Assembly (NCBI RefSeq): GCF_000577815.1
Contig: NZ_CBYM010000024.1
Span: 1 to 56,591, forward strand
Reading direction: 5' to 3'
DNA from: Clostridium saudiense
Lineage (GTDB): Bacteria > Bacillota > Clostridia > Clostridiales > Clostridiaceae
Length of the DNA stretch: 56,591 nt
Below the pieces are notes generated by a model that searched no databases, was not told the DNA's origin, and saw only the letters and a list, made by a program, of their open reading frames with translations. The first letter of the stretch is position 1. Each line of letters opens with the position of its first letter. Both the position numbers and the translations under genes were made by a program. Positions 1 to 8,609 of this stretch are shown piece by piece.

Positions 1-54
1 GCTTAACAGATTCAAATTCAAATAATTTAATTATTATAAATGAATTTTATTGTG

Positions 55-1038
55 TTAGCTTAATAAGCTTCCTTCACCATCATTAAATTTCTTAGACATT
101 TTATTAGCTGCAAATATTAAGATAATTCCTACAACAGATTTGAAAATACCGATTGCTGTACCAAATGAATATCTAAACATTCCAATACCATAATCTAATG
201 CGTATTTATCAATAACTAATGATTTACTTGCTACTATCGGATTTCCAAGCAACATTTGCTTTTCAAATCCTATATTAATAAGATTTCCTATACTCATTAT
301 AAGAAGTACTAATACTGTACTTTTTATTGAAGGTAATGTAATACTAAACATTTGTCTAAATCTGCCTGCTCCATCAACCTTAGCTGCATTATACAATTCT
401 GGGTCTATTGCTGTCATTGCTGCAAGATATATGATTGCATTCCACCCCATTTCCTTCCAAACATCTGATGCTGTAACTACTCCCCAGAACATGCTTGGTG
501 TTGACATAAATTGTATTGGTGAGCTTATTATATTTAACTTCATTAATATTTCATTTACTATCCCTGAACTTGATAACATATTTGTTACTAAACTTGCTGC
601 AACAACCCACGATATAAAGTGTGGTAAATATGAAATTGTTTGAGCTGTTCTCTTAAACTTTGAAGATCTTATTTCATTTAATAACAATGCAAATGTTATA
701 GATGCAATTGTTCCAAATACTAGTCCCAAAATACTCATTCCTAAAGTATTTTGAAGTGCTTGATAAAATTGATCTTCTTTAAATAATGCTATAAAGTGTT
801 TAAATCCTACCCATGTTTGATCTAAAAATCCATTTTGTGGTTTATAATCCTGAAAGGCCATTGTCCACCCTGCTAATGGAAGATACTTGAAAACTATTAC
901 CCATATTACAAATGGTAATGACATTGCAATTAAGCATTTTTGCTTTTTAATTTTTTTCCAAGTAATTTTTCTTTCTTTTGGTTTGCTAATTTCCTCTTCT
1001 ATTCTGTTTGATGTGTTAATATTTTCTGCTGCTTGCAC
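55..1038 (-). CDS. Sugar ABC transporter permease, LplB-like (CUT1 type)
   Basis: This is an inner-membrane permease subunit of a carbohydrate ABC importer. About six hydrophobic helices are visible. The cytoplasmic EAA-type loop reads AAKVDGAGRFRQMFSITLP (about residues 218-236), the contact for the transport ATPase. The N-terminal segment with a long basic stretch (KERKITWKKIKKQK) before the first helix is typical of LplB/YtcP-type polysaccharide permeases. The start is GTG at 1038, preceded by GGAGGAG at six-base spacing. The second permease and the binding protein are not in the window; the partner permease would be expected beyond the left edge. Family assignment is firm; the substrate is unknown. 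Confidence 0.9.
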   Translation of the reverse strand: MQAAENINTSNRIEEEISKPKERKITWKKIKKQKCLIAMSLPFVIWVIVFKYLPLAGWTMAFQDYKPQNGFLDQTWVGFKHFIALFKEDQFYQALQNTLGMSILGLVFGTIASITFALLLNEIRSSKFKRTAQTISYLPHFISWVVAASLVTNMLSSSGIVNEILMKLNIISSPIQFMSTPSMFWGVVTASDVWKEMGWNAIIYLAAMTAIDPELYNAAKVDGAGRFRQMFSITLPSIKSTVLVLLIMSIGNLINIGFEKQMLLGNPIVASKSLVIDKYALDYGIGMFRYSFGTAIGIFKSVVGIILIFAANKMSKKFNDGEGSLLS

Positions 1039-1177
1039 TATTTACTCCTCCATTCCTGTAAACTGTAGTTGATAATATTATTTTAATCCTGCCCTTAACT
1101 TCTCGATACCCATAAAAATGTATATGTTTTCATATAAAAATTAGAGTATTGATAAGAAAATACATTGAATATTTAAC

Positions 1178-1384
1178 ATACTACATTTACATTTAATTTT
1201 TAATGATTTTATATTAGAAAGCGGCTTATGCTCTATTTTCATTGGAAGTTCTTCAAAAGATATCAAACTAGAAAAGACTATAAATATTATAGGTAAAAGT
1301 AAATTAAATCCTACTAATTCTATTAAAGATTTATACTTATTAATTAATGGTGATTGTTCAATAAACTCATTAAAATTATTATAA
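1178..1384 (+). pseudogene. Remnant of a family-3 beta-glucosidase C-terminus
   Basis: An open stretch with no start codon reads NDFILESGLCSIFIG, then SSSKDIKLEKTINI, and stops at 1382-1384. This matches the end of the fibronectin-III-like C-terminal domain of GH3 beta-glucosidases, where a segment like F-x-L-x-x-G-x-Y-x-V-x-V-G-x-S-S-R-D-I-x-L is characteristic. An in-frame stop at 1175-1177 closes it upstream, and the catalytic domains are absent. It lies head-on against the YesL-like gene and beside the sugar permease, so it is probably the residue of a lost glycosidase from a sugar-use locus. The family call rests on my recognition of the motif. Confidence 0.6.
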
Positions 1385-1387
1385 ACA

Positions 1388-1427
1388 AAAAGATATAAGT
1401 AAAAAATTTTACTTATATCTTTTTTTA
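1388..1427. terminator. Bidirectional hairpin terminator
   Basis: The stem AGATATAAGTAAAA pairs with TTTTACTTATATCT (1391-1420). It is flanked by an A-run on the left and a T-run on the right, so it can terminate transcription from either side. It overlaps the stop codon of the YesL-like gene. Confidence 0.8.
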
Positions 1428-2105
1428 TTTTGAATATTTTTCTTTTAACTCAGCATCTACATCTTTTAAAATATTTTCTTCCATTCTTAAAATAAAATAG
1501 CATACTGCACTCCCACCAAACAACACTGCAATTAATGAAATGTTAGTAAAGCCTACTATAGCTACACCTATTATTAAGATTGATATATTAGTTAATGTTA
1601 TATATAACTTTTTAAATACTAATCTGGTAGATATCTTAAATATATCAATTGTTTTTGCGTTTATTCTTGATAAGATTGGATAAACATATAAGCATATTGC
1701 TCCCATAAATATAGCTAATGCAATTAATATATAAGAAATAAACTTCATGTTACTTAAAAAAAATAATCCTATATCTACATAACAAACCATTAATATTATA
1801 TTTATAATGGCTGCAATAAATATACCTTGTCCAAAATTAAGTTTATAAAAATGAATGAAATCTTTCGTAGCATTTTCTTGTTTATCATTCATTGCTCTAC
1901 CTGTAACAGAAAACATTGTTGACAGCGCTGGACCTAGTACTATTCCTATAAATGTTAATATTGGAATAGATAAATTTTCACCTGATAAAAAGAAATAAAG
2001 TATAAATGGTGAAATACTTACCAAAAACCATATATTAGTTATAAAAAGATACATTAATTTGCTAGTCAATATATATACCCTATTATCACATGCTTCTTTT
2101 GCCAT
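1425..2105 (-). CDS. YesL-like membrane protein (DUF624)
   Basis: An integral membrane protein of about 226 residues with roughly five hydrophobic helices. It resembles the YesL/DUF624 family, whose members usually sit beside LplABC-type sugar transporters and are thought to assist them; the biochemical role is not established. A family-type loop, GRAMNDKQENATKDFIHFYK, links helices two and three. The ATG at 2105 is preferred over one 60 bases further upstream because GGGTGGGTGAT lies just before it. Its neighbour downstream is the LplB-like permease, which fits the family context, although a terminator separates them. Confidence 0.8.
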   Translation of the reverse strand: MAKEACDNRVYILTSKLMYLFITNIWFLVSISPFILYFFLSGENLSIPILTFIGIVLGPALSTMFSVTGRAMNDKQENATKDFIHFYKLNFGQGIFIAAIINIILMVCYVDIGLFFLSNMKFISYILIALAIFMGAICLYVYPILSRINAKTIDIFKISTRLVFKKLYITLTNISILIIGVAIVGFTNISLIAVLFGGSAVCYFILRMEENILKDVDAELKEKYSK

Positions 2106-2216
2106 GATATCACCCACCCTTTGTAAAATTAGTAATTGTAGATTATATTTTTTATAATTATACAAATTTTAAAGGATATTTTATACATTACTTTTTTTAT
2201 ATTAAATACATAAAAA

Positions 2217-2255
2217 ATTAGAGGTTATATAATTTTAAATTATATAACCTCTAAT
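2217..2255 (-). terminator. Hairpin terminator of the DUF975 gene
   Basis: A long stem, TAGAGGTTATATAAT with its complement, ends in a T-run on the minus strand just after the stop codon at 2268. Confidence 0.8.
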
Positions 2256-2267
2256 GCCTTGACTTTA

Positions 2268-2876
2268 TTAATTATTTTTTATACTTAAATAAAAATTAGT
2301 TTCAGTTACTTTAACATATGGTGCAACCCAAAGCCCTGCAATTCCAACGGTTATTGCTGTAAGAAGCCACCATCCTATAAATGTTAATTCTAAATAAAAT
2401 AAGTCCCACTTATGGCCATTCATCATATCAACACTTTCTTTTATGCATTGTGTTATAGATTTGCTAGGATCTTCAGATAAAATATAATAGCTTTGAGAAA
2501 ACATAAGTCCAACAATTATTCCCGGAACTATAAATAATATAGTACCTATACATACAGATAATGTAATAAGTATATTTAATCCTAGTGTTTTAAGATAAAT
2601 ATTAAATTGAGAAAATAAAGTTTCAAATCTTGGCTCTTCTCTTTTAGTCGTCATATCTAATAAAAATTTACAAAGCCCTACTGAAATAACGCCCCCAAGG
2701 AATAATGATATTAAACTGCATGATATACTTAATCCAATCAAACCAAATTTTTCACTAACCTTATACATTACATCTGAATCGATTAATATATTAGCAACTA
2801 GTACAGTAGCAATTGCCACTGCCCATTTTCCTCTTAACTGCTCTTTTGCATTTGCCTTTAATTCTGCTGTATTCAT
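2268..2876 (-). CDS. DUF975 family membrane protein
   Basis: A predicted multi-pass membrane protein of about 202 residues. The N-terminus MNTAELKANAKEQLRGKW is the hallmark of the DUF975 family (a K-x-x-A-K-x-x-L-x-G-x-W pattern), followed by about five hydrophobic segments. The ATG at 2876 has AGGGGGTG nine bases upstream; the longer frame would begin at a GTG inside that ribosome site. The family function is unknown. It is a single gene with its own terminator. Confidence 0.8.
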   Translation of the reverse strand: MNTAELKANAKEQLRGKWAVAIATVLVANILIDSDVMYKVSEKFGLIGLSISCSLISLFLGGVISVGLCKFLLDMTTKREEPRFETLFSQFNIYLKTLGLNILITLSVCIGTILFIVPGIIVGLMFSQSYYILSEDPSKSITQCIKESVDMMNGHKWDLFYLELTFIGWWLLTAITVGIAGLWVAPYVKVTETNFYLSIKNN

Positions 2877-2965
2877 TTTTACTTTCACCCCCTATTCCTT
2901 TATATGATATATATAAAGTTCTTATTCACTTTATAGCTATTTAATTATATATAGTCTTCTATAAT

Positions 2966-3412
2966 TTATTTTTCATACTCGTAAATATAATAATTACATT
3001 CATCCATACCAATATTTTTATATGTTTTTTGAGCAACATAATTTTCCTTCTCTACATATAATCTTATTCCACAAATATCTTTATCATTATCACAAATATC
3101 TTTTATATATTTATATAAGTTTTTAAATATACCTTTTCCTCTAAACTTCTTATCAACATATACACTTTGAATCCATAAGAATGTTCCATTTCTCCAATCG
3201 CTCCATTCAAAAGTATACATTATTTGACCTACAACCTGTCCTTCTATTTCACATACATGATAAATTCCCTTAGTTGAATCTCTTAATATTGCTTCAACGC
3301 CCTTAGTTACTGTATCCATATTTAGTACTTTTTCTTCTGTTTCAAGTGCTAAGTTATAGTTATACTTTGCTATTATATTTACATCTTCTATGGTTGCTTT
3401 TCTTATTTTCAT
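2966..3412 (-). CDS. GNAT family N-acetyltransferase
   Basis: A 148-residue single-domain protein with the acetyl-CoA binding fold. It starts MKIRKATIEDVNIIAKYN, and the pyrophosphate-binding loop reads VDKKFRGKGIFKNLY (about residues 87-101), matching the R/Q-x-x-G-x-G/A signature. The C-terminal part (IRLYVEKENYVAQKTYKNIGM) is the usual beta-6/alpha-4 region. The acceptor substrate cannot be told. It lies 24 bases upstream-adjacent to the DUF4097 gene's stop, so the two may be co-transcribed. Confidence 0.9.
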   Translation of the reverse strand: MKIRKATIEDVNIIAKYNYNLALETEEKVLNMDTVTKGVEAILRDSTKGIYHVCEIEGQVVGQIMYTFEWSDWRNGTFLWIQSVYVDKKFRGKGIFKNLYKYIKDICDNDKDICGIRLYVEKENYVAQKTYKNIGMDECNYYIYEYEK

Positions 3413-3435
3413 TATAACTCTCCTTGTTTGCTTAT

Positions 3436-4314
3436 TTATTTTTTATTATTATATTTTGCATTAATGTTTTCACTAGCATTACTCGTACTTACTTCTAAAA
3501 TATCTATTACAAACTCCTTATCTTTTAAATTTTCTAATGTTATTTCTGCATTTGATGTATCTAACTTTAAATTATTTGCATAGCATTCATATGCTTCTAT
3601 TTCTCCATTAGAAGTATCTAGTACAACTTTGTTACCTCGACATTCATTTACCTTAATTTCCCCATTTGATATATCTACCTTTATTTTTTTTCCATTTATA
3701 TTATTTAATATTGCCTCTGAATTACTTGAATCTAAAATAATATTTTCTGCAGATACATTTAAAACTTCAATTCCTCCATTAGATGTATCAATTTTTATAT
3801 CTTCTTTAACATTAACATTTTCTACAATTATTTCTCCATTACTTGCATCCATATAAATATTGTTCGCTTCAATATCATTTAAGATTATTGCTCCATTAGA
3901 AGTATCAGCATCAATGCTTGCTATTAGCGTACTTGGTATTTCTATTTTTATATTATCTCCTTTAATATTCCATTTAAATAGTTCCAATTTTTCTTTTTTC
4001 TCTATTATTATATCATTACCTTTTTGATTTATTTTATATTGGCTATTATCATTATTAGTACATTGAATTTTTATTTCCTTTTCATCAGTTTTTATAATCT
4101 CTAAAGATGCATTAGGTGCATCTATATTAAATTTAACAAGATCATCATTTGGTATAAATTCTTTTAATATGTTCCACTTTGAACTAGTAATATCTTTTTC
4201 ATCAAATATATCTTTGCCTTTATTTAATGTCCCTTTCACATTAGCAAATATTATTGCCCCAATTACAACTATAACTACCAACCAAGCCGTTATAATTTCA
4301 AACTTTTTATTCAT
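3436..4314 (-). CDS. Membrane-anchored DUF4097-type beta-repeat protein
   Basis: About 292 residues. One N-terminal transmembrane segment (AWLVVIVVIGAIIFANV) is followed by a long repetitive beta region, with units of about 20 residues built around variants of D-x-S-N-G-E-I (SNGAI, SNGEI, SNGGI, SNSEA, SNAEI). This is the DUF4097 (putative adhesin/LiaG-like) arrangement, expected to form a right-handed beta-solenoid outside the membrane. Some family members belong to cell-envelope stress operons; no regulator is adjacent here. The ATG at 4314 is chosen because GAGGTG precedes it; the longer frame starts at a GTG inside that site. Confidence 0.8.
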   Translation of the reverse strand: MNKKFEIITAWLVVIVVIGAIIFANVKGTLNKGKDIFDEKDITSSKWNILKEFIPNDDLVKFNIDAPNASLEIIKTDEKEIKIQCTNNDNSQYKINQKGNDIIIEKKEKLELFKWNIKGDNIKIEIPSTLIASIDADTSNGAIILNDIEANNIYMDASNGEIIVENVNVKEDIKIDTSNGGIEVLNVSAENIILDSSNSEAILNNINGKKIKVDISNGEIKVNECRGNKVVLDTSNGEIEAYECYANNLKLDTSNAEITLENLKDKEFVIDILEVSTSNASENINAKYNNKK

Positions 4315-4431
4315 TAAACACCTCACATATCATTTACTGGCACCTAATTAATATATTAACATACTGTAAAATATTTGTTAATATATTCCTACAACGGAGT
4401 TTATCTTGCAATATTTAAAAGATATATTAAA

Positions 4432-4466
4432 AATAAAGGAGCATATACTCATATGCTCCTTTATTA
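4432..4466 (-). terminator. Hairpin terminator of the small coiled-coil gene
   Basis: A perfect 15-bp stem, AATAAAGGAGCATAT with its complement and loop ACTC, is followed on the minus strand by TTTTTAAT. The stem contains the gene's stop codon. Confidence 0.8.
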
Positions 4467-4655
4467 CTTCATTTTATTTAATGATTTTTTCATATTATCT
4501 ACTGCACTTTTAAATTTATCTTTTGCTTCATCGCCTAACTCTTCTACTTCATTAATTACATTGCTAATTTCATCAGCAATTTCTTGAGATAATCTTCCTT
4601 GCTTGATTTTTTTATTAATTTTATTAATTTTGTTTTCTAATTTTTCAAAAGCCAT
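4464..4655 (-). CDS. Small charged helical protein, unknown function
   Basis: A 63-residue protein made almost wholly of Lys/Glu/Asp-rich helix (KLENKINKINKKIKQG, then EVEELGDEAKDKFKSAVDN), probably a coiled coil. There is no signal peptide or membrane segment. A clear GGAGG lies nine bases before the ATG and a strong terminator follows, so it looks like a real monocistronic gene. I do not recognise the family. Confidence 0.7.
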   Translation of the reverse strand: MAFEKLENKINKINKKIKQGRLSQEIADEISNVINEVEELGDEAKDKFKSAVDNMKKSLNKMK

Positions 4656-4774
4656 AATTAATAACCTCCACTGTATATAAACTATATAATTAATCCTAAA
4701 ATTATTTTATCCAAATTATTTATTTACATACATTAAAAGTATTTCTAACTATACTTATAGATATTTTCTTATAT

Positions 4775-5641
4775 TTATCTCTTTTGTTCCTCTTTAATCC
4801 AAGTAATAATATACTTATAATGCTTTGGTACCTCTTCAATTTTAGGATCTATTACTTTAAATCCCCCATTTATTCCAAGTTCTTTACAAGTTAAATCAAA
4901 GTGACACATTGCAATTCCTAAATCTATTTTGTTAATATCATATCCTTCTTTAGCTTCCTCTTTATCATTAGAAATAAAAAAATGAAAATCATCTCCATGC
5001 TTTACTATTCTCCAAGGTTGTTTATTTAAAGCTGATGGGGCCAATCTTACATTTTCTAATGCATCTTTGAATCCATCTAAAGTAGCATGTTCAGTTAAGG
5101 GGCATGAAAAATCTCTAAAAAAGAAAATTTTATTCCATGGCTTTCTATAATCACAATTTGAAAATCTTCTCATTGTTTTTTCTACAAAGCTTTTATTTTC
5201 ACTTTCATATCCGATTGGTGATATTATAGGTAAAATTTCTCCTGATTCAACTTCCATTGCCTTAGCAAATTGTCCTTTTTTAAAAGTGCCTCCAATCCAA
5301 CAAGTACCTAACCCCAAAGCTGTTGCATATAAGACTAAAGATTCCATTTCATATCCTAATTCTTCTAATGCAAATTCCCCTTCCTTTATCTTTGCTGCAA
5401 TGAATTTTGTTGCACCTTTTATTATTCCATATGTTCCAAGTTTAGCTCCATTAATATGTTCTTTAGAATCAAGTATTTTAAATACTACCTTTTCATCAAA
5501 AGGTCCACTTAGGGATTTAATATATTCATTAAGTTTATTTAATATTTCATCTGGTATCTTTTCAGTATTATATGTTCTAACTGATTTTCTTTTAGTTATT
5601 ATTTTATTTATATCCTCATTAAATATAAACTTGTTACTCAT
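4775..5641 (-). CDS. Nitroreductase-family protein (putative TM nitroreductase type)
   Basis: A 288-residue flavoprotein-like protein. The N-terminal ITKRKSVRTYNTEKIPDEIL is the usual FMN-phosphate binding start of nitroreductases. LYATALGLGTCWIGGTFKKG (about residues 106-125) is the conserved Gly/Cys-Trp segment. A second half (ENVRLAPSALNKQPWRIV) repeats the nitroreductase motif, as in the longer double-fold TM1586-type subfamily. It is expected to use FMN with NAD(P)H; the substrate is unknown. AAAGGGGG precedes the ATG by eight bases. Confidence 0.85.
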   Translation of the reverse strand: MSNKFIFNEDINKIITKRKSVRTYNTEKIPDEILNKLNEYIKSLSGPFDEKVVFKILDSKEHINGAKLGTYGIIKGATKFIAAKIKEGEFALEELGYEMESLVLYATALGLGTCWIGGTFKKGQFAKAMEVESGEILPIISPIGYESENKSFVEKTMRRFSNCDYRKPWNKIFFFRDFSCPLTEHATLDGFKDALENVRLAPSALNKQPWRIVKHGDDFHFFISNDKEEAKEGYDINKIDLGIAMCHFDLTCKELGINGGFKVIDPKIEEVPKHYKYIITWIKEEQKR

Positions 5642-5741
5642 ACCGTCTACCCCCTTTCAAATCATTTATAACAAAAAACTTTTACATATTTAATATTAAT
5701 CTTTATTAATATTTTTATTCATTTACTTTCCATATTATTAA

Positions 5742-5778
5742 AAATACCACCATTTTTAATTTATAATTGGTGGTATTT
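5742..5778 (-). terminator. Hairpin terminator downstream of the ABC exporter pair
   Basis: AAATACCACCA pairs with TGGTGGTATTT, and the minus strand continues TTTTTAATAAT. It lies about 90 bases past the permease stop. Confidence 0.65.
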
Positions 5779-5867
5779 CCTTAAATATTTATCTAAAATT
5801 AAATTTATCAAATTATAATTAACTAAAATATGCTTATTTATTTTTCTCAAATTGAATTATCATCAAC

Positions 5868-6683
5868 TTATATATTATAATCTTTCTTATTATATATTAT
5901 ATAAGTTCCAGCAAGTGATATTATCATTATACCTAATCCTATAATAATATACTTTTCTTCAAATCCATTTTTTATTACATTTGATGGAGCAGCATAATCA
6001 AACGGAGATAAATATATGAATCCACTTAATCTATCTTGAAGCTTTGAAAATATTCCTAATATATAACTTGCAAAAAATATTCCTAATGCTATTGATGTAG
6101 CTTTCTTTGCAGACTTTACAAAAACTGATATTAAAAAACCTATTGTCATAAATACATATGAAATTAAAGCCATTCCTAAATAAATCTTATTTATATCTGT
6201 AATCACTGATACAAATTTTACATCATCCGGTTTAACGATTATAGTTGAAATTATAGTTATAATAAAAACTATAATTATAAATATAAAAAGTATAAATGCA
6301 TTAGCTAAAATCTTTGCTGTAACTATTCTACTTCTTGTAACAGGTTTAGAATATAAAAATTCAATAGTACCTTCACTTTCCTCCTTAGCTAAAGATGATA
6401 CTCCAAGTATTGCCGCATATATTCCACCTGCCATTACTATATATTGAAGAACATAAGCAGAAAAATCAGAAATATTACTAAAATCAGTGGCTCCACTTAT
6501 ATTAAAAGCTTCTAAAAATGCCTCTGGAAGTGATTCTAATTTTGATCCTACTAACTCTTGCATTCCCATCTCCTTCATACTTGGAAAGAATAACATAAAC
6601 ATTACAATTAAAACACTACACACTAAAGCCCAAATGATATTCCCCTTCAATAACCTTTTAAATTCAAAATTAAAAATATTCAT
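5868..6683 (-). CDS. ABC-2 type transporter permease
   Basis: A 271-residue membrane subunit with about six hydrophobic helices. After the first helix there is an extracytoplasmic segment, followed by the conserved SLAKEESEGTIEFLYSKPVTRS (about residues 85-106), the typical E-x-x-x-G-T-x-E-x-L cytoplasmic loop of ABC-2 permeases. The start lies two bases after the stop of the ATPase gene, so both form one transcript and one exporter. The substrate is unknown; such pairs often handle peptides, antibiotics or lipids. A terminator-like hairpin follows. Confidence 0.9.
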   Translation of the reverse strand: MNIFNFEFKRLLKGNIIWALVCSVLIVMFMLFFPSMKEMGMQELVGSKLESLPEAFLEAFNISGATDFSNISDFSAYVLQYIVMAGGIYAAILGVSSLAKEESEGTIEFLYSKPVTRSRIVTAKILANAFILFIFIIIVFIITIISTIIVKPDDVKFVSVITDINKIYLGMALISYVFMTIGFLISVFVKSAKKATSIALGIFFASYILGIFSKLQDRLSGFIYLSPFDYAAPSNVIKNGFEEKYIIIGLGIMIISLAGTYIIYNKKDYNI

Positions 6684-6684
6684 A

Positions 6685-7572
6685 TTATCTTACTCCCTTG
6701 CTTTCATAATAATTCATAAATGTATCTTCAAGTGTTTGTTCACTAATTAATAATTTACTTATTTTATATGCTGAAAGCTTCTTAATCAAACTATCTACAT
6801 CATTACTATAATTAAAAACAAATTCATTCTTTTCTTTAGAAATAACTTGTCCTCCTATTTCTTTTATTATCTCTTCATTTATTTCTTTGCAGCTTAAAAC
6901 TATCTTTAAAGCTGCTTTTTTAGCTAACTTTTCTAAAACTACAGTGTCAATAATTTTACCCTCTTTAATTACCGCTACTCTATCACAAAAATTTTCCACT
7001 TCCACTAGGTTATGAGATGAAAAAAATACTGTAGTTCCTTCTTTATTTGCCTTTTTTAATAATTCAAATAACCTTTTTTGAATTAATGGGTCTAATCCAT
7101 TCGTAGGTTCATCTAATATTAATAACCTTGGTTTGTGAATTAACGCCTGTACTATTGCAACCTTTTTCTTATTTCCTAAAGAAAGCTCTGACATTCTTTT
7201 CTCAACATCTACTTCTAACAATTCATAAAGTTTATCAACATCTTCTTGATTAATTCCATCATAAAAACTACATGAATATTTAATTATATCTTTGACCTTT
7301 ATTTCATCATAAAATTTAACTTCACTAGGTACATATCCTATTTGCTTTTTAATATCTTTACTTTGCTTTACTATATCCATCCCTAATATTTTTCCACTTC
7401 CCCCTGTTGGAAAAATAAAATTTAATAATGTTCTTATTGTAGTAGATTTCCCAGCGCCATTTGGCCCTACAAATCCAAATATTTCGCCTTCTTTTATTTT
7501 CAGATTTATATCTATTATCCCTCTATTTTTCCCGTAGGACTTTGATAAATTACTTGTTTCAATAATATACAT
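6685..7572 (-). CDS. ABC transporter ATP-binding protein
   Basis: A 295-residue ATPase that powers the adjacent ABC-2 permease. Motifs in order: Walker A GPNGAGKST (about residues 36-44), signature LSLGNKKK (about 130-137), Walker B LLILDEPTNGLDP, and switch histidine in FFSSHNLVEV. The last 80 or so residues are an accessory C-terminal domain (LKIVLSCKEIN onward), as in BcrA-type drug exporters. The start ATG is preceded by AAGGGGG. It is the first gene of a two-gene operon. Confidence 0.93.
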   Translation of the reverse strand: MYIIETSNLSKSYGKNRGIIDINLKIKEGEIFGFVGPNGAGKSTTIRTLLNFIFPTGGSGKILGMDIVKQSKDIKKQIGYVPSEVKFYDEIKVKDIIKYSCSFYDGINQEDVDKLYELLEVDVEKRMSELSLGNKKKVAIVQALIHKPRLLILDEPTNGLDPLIQKRLFELLKKANKEGTTVFFSSHNLVEVENFCDRVAVIKEGKIIDTVVLEKLAKKAALKIVLSCKEINEEIIKEIGGQVISKEKNEFVFNYSNDVDSLIKKLSAYKISKLLISEQTLEDTFMNYYESKGVR

Positions 7573-7603
7573 TTACTAATTCCCCCTTAAATTTTTATAA
7601 AAA

Positions 7604-7637
7604 ATTGAGAAGATTTATTTAATATAACCTTCTCAAT
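7604..7637 (-). terminator. Hairpin terminator of the YdcF-like gene
   Basis: ATTGAGAAG pairs with CTTCTCAAT, followed by TTTTTTAT on the minus strand, immediately after the stop at 7645. Confidence 0.75.
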
Positions 7638-7644
7638 GTTCTTA

Positions 7645-8430
7645 TTATCTTTTAAATACAAAAGCCTTTATTACTCCAAAAAATTCTCTAACATAAAACA
7701 CTACAGCCGATACTTTATGAGATGGAGCCGGATATCCTAAAGTATTAATCCCAACTTCTTTGGCTAAAAATTTTGCTCTAAACATATGAAAATTATTAGA
7801 TATTACAGTAACAGTAGGATCTTTTACTTCACTTTCCTCATCTAATATTTTCTTTGTATATAAAAAATTTTCATATGTATCAGTTGATTTATCTTCCATT
7901 ATAATTTGACTTGAATCTACTCCATTATCAACAAGGAAATTCCTCATTGCACTAGCTTCACTAATCTTTTCCCCTTCACCTTGCCCTCCAGATACAATTA
8001 TCTTTACATCAGGATATAATTCATGAAAATCTAATGCTGTTTCTAGCCTATATAATAATGATGTACTAATTTTTGTTCCCCTCAGTCCTGCTCCTAATAC
8101 CATTAAATAATCTGGCTTTTCCTTATCAACATGATGACCATTATATATTATAAGACCTTCTACACTTATAAATAAAACTAATCCTATTGTAAATAATATA
8201 GTAACTATATTTCTTATTATTTTAGGAATCTTGCCCCAAATATTTATTTGGAACTTTAATTCTATAAAACTATAAATAATTAAAACTATTCCTAGCATAC
8301 AAAACATACTAGAAAATGCTATAAATCCAAACATTAATTTTAAAACTAAATAATACAAAACTAATATTATACCTATTATCATAAAAGCCTTGTATATTAA
8401 ATTACTTTTTCCAACTAAGCTTTTTTTCAT
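7645..8430 (-). CDS. YdcF/SanA-like DUF218 membrane protein
   Basis: About 261 residues. Three to four N-terminal hydrophobic helices are followed by a DUF218 domain: YLMVLGAGLRGTKISTSLLY, then IIVSGGQGEGEKISEASAM, then EDKSTDTYENF and VISNNFHMFRAKFLA. These conserved Gly, Glu and His-bearing blocks define the YdcF/ElyC/SanA group, linked in other bacteria to envelope integrity; the exact reaction is not settled. The ATG at 8430 has GGAAGG eight bases upstream; two earlier ATGs sit against or inside ribosome-site sequence. It is monocistronic. Confidence 0.85.
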   Translation of the reverse strand: MKKSLVGKSNLIYKAFMIIGIILVLYYLVLKLMFGFIAFSSMFCMLGIVLIIYSFIELKFQINIWGKIPKIIRNIVTILFTIGLVLFISVEGLIIYNGHHVDKEKPDYLMVLGAGLRGTKISTSLLYRLETALDFHELYPDVKIIVSGGQGEGEKISEASAMRNFLVDNGVDSSQIIMEDKSTDTYENFLYTKKILDEESEVKDPTVTVISNNFHMFRAKFLAKEVGINTLGYPAPSHKVSAVVFYVREFFGVIKAFVFKR

Positions 8431-8609
8431 TTTCATTACCTTCCATTTCATTCCTCTCTAGTTATATTATAAAGTATCTTTATAACATAATTAAATAGTT
8501 TTTAATTAAATAAAATTGCATATATCATATATTTATATTATTAGTTTTCCTTTTTATTAATAAAGTAATATAATAAAAATATATAAATAGTAACAAGGAG
8601 ATAAAAAAT

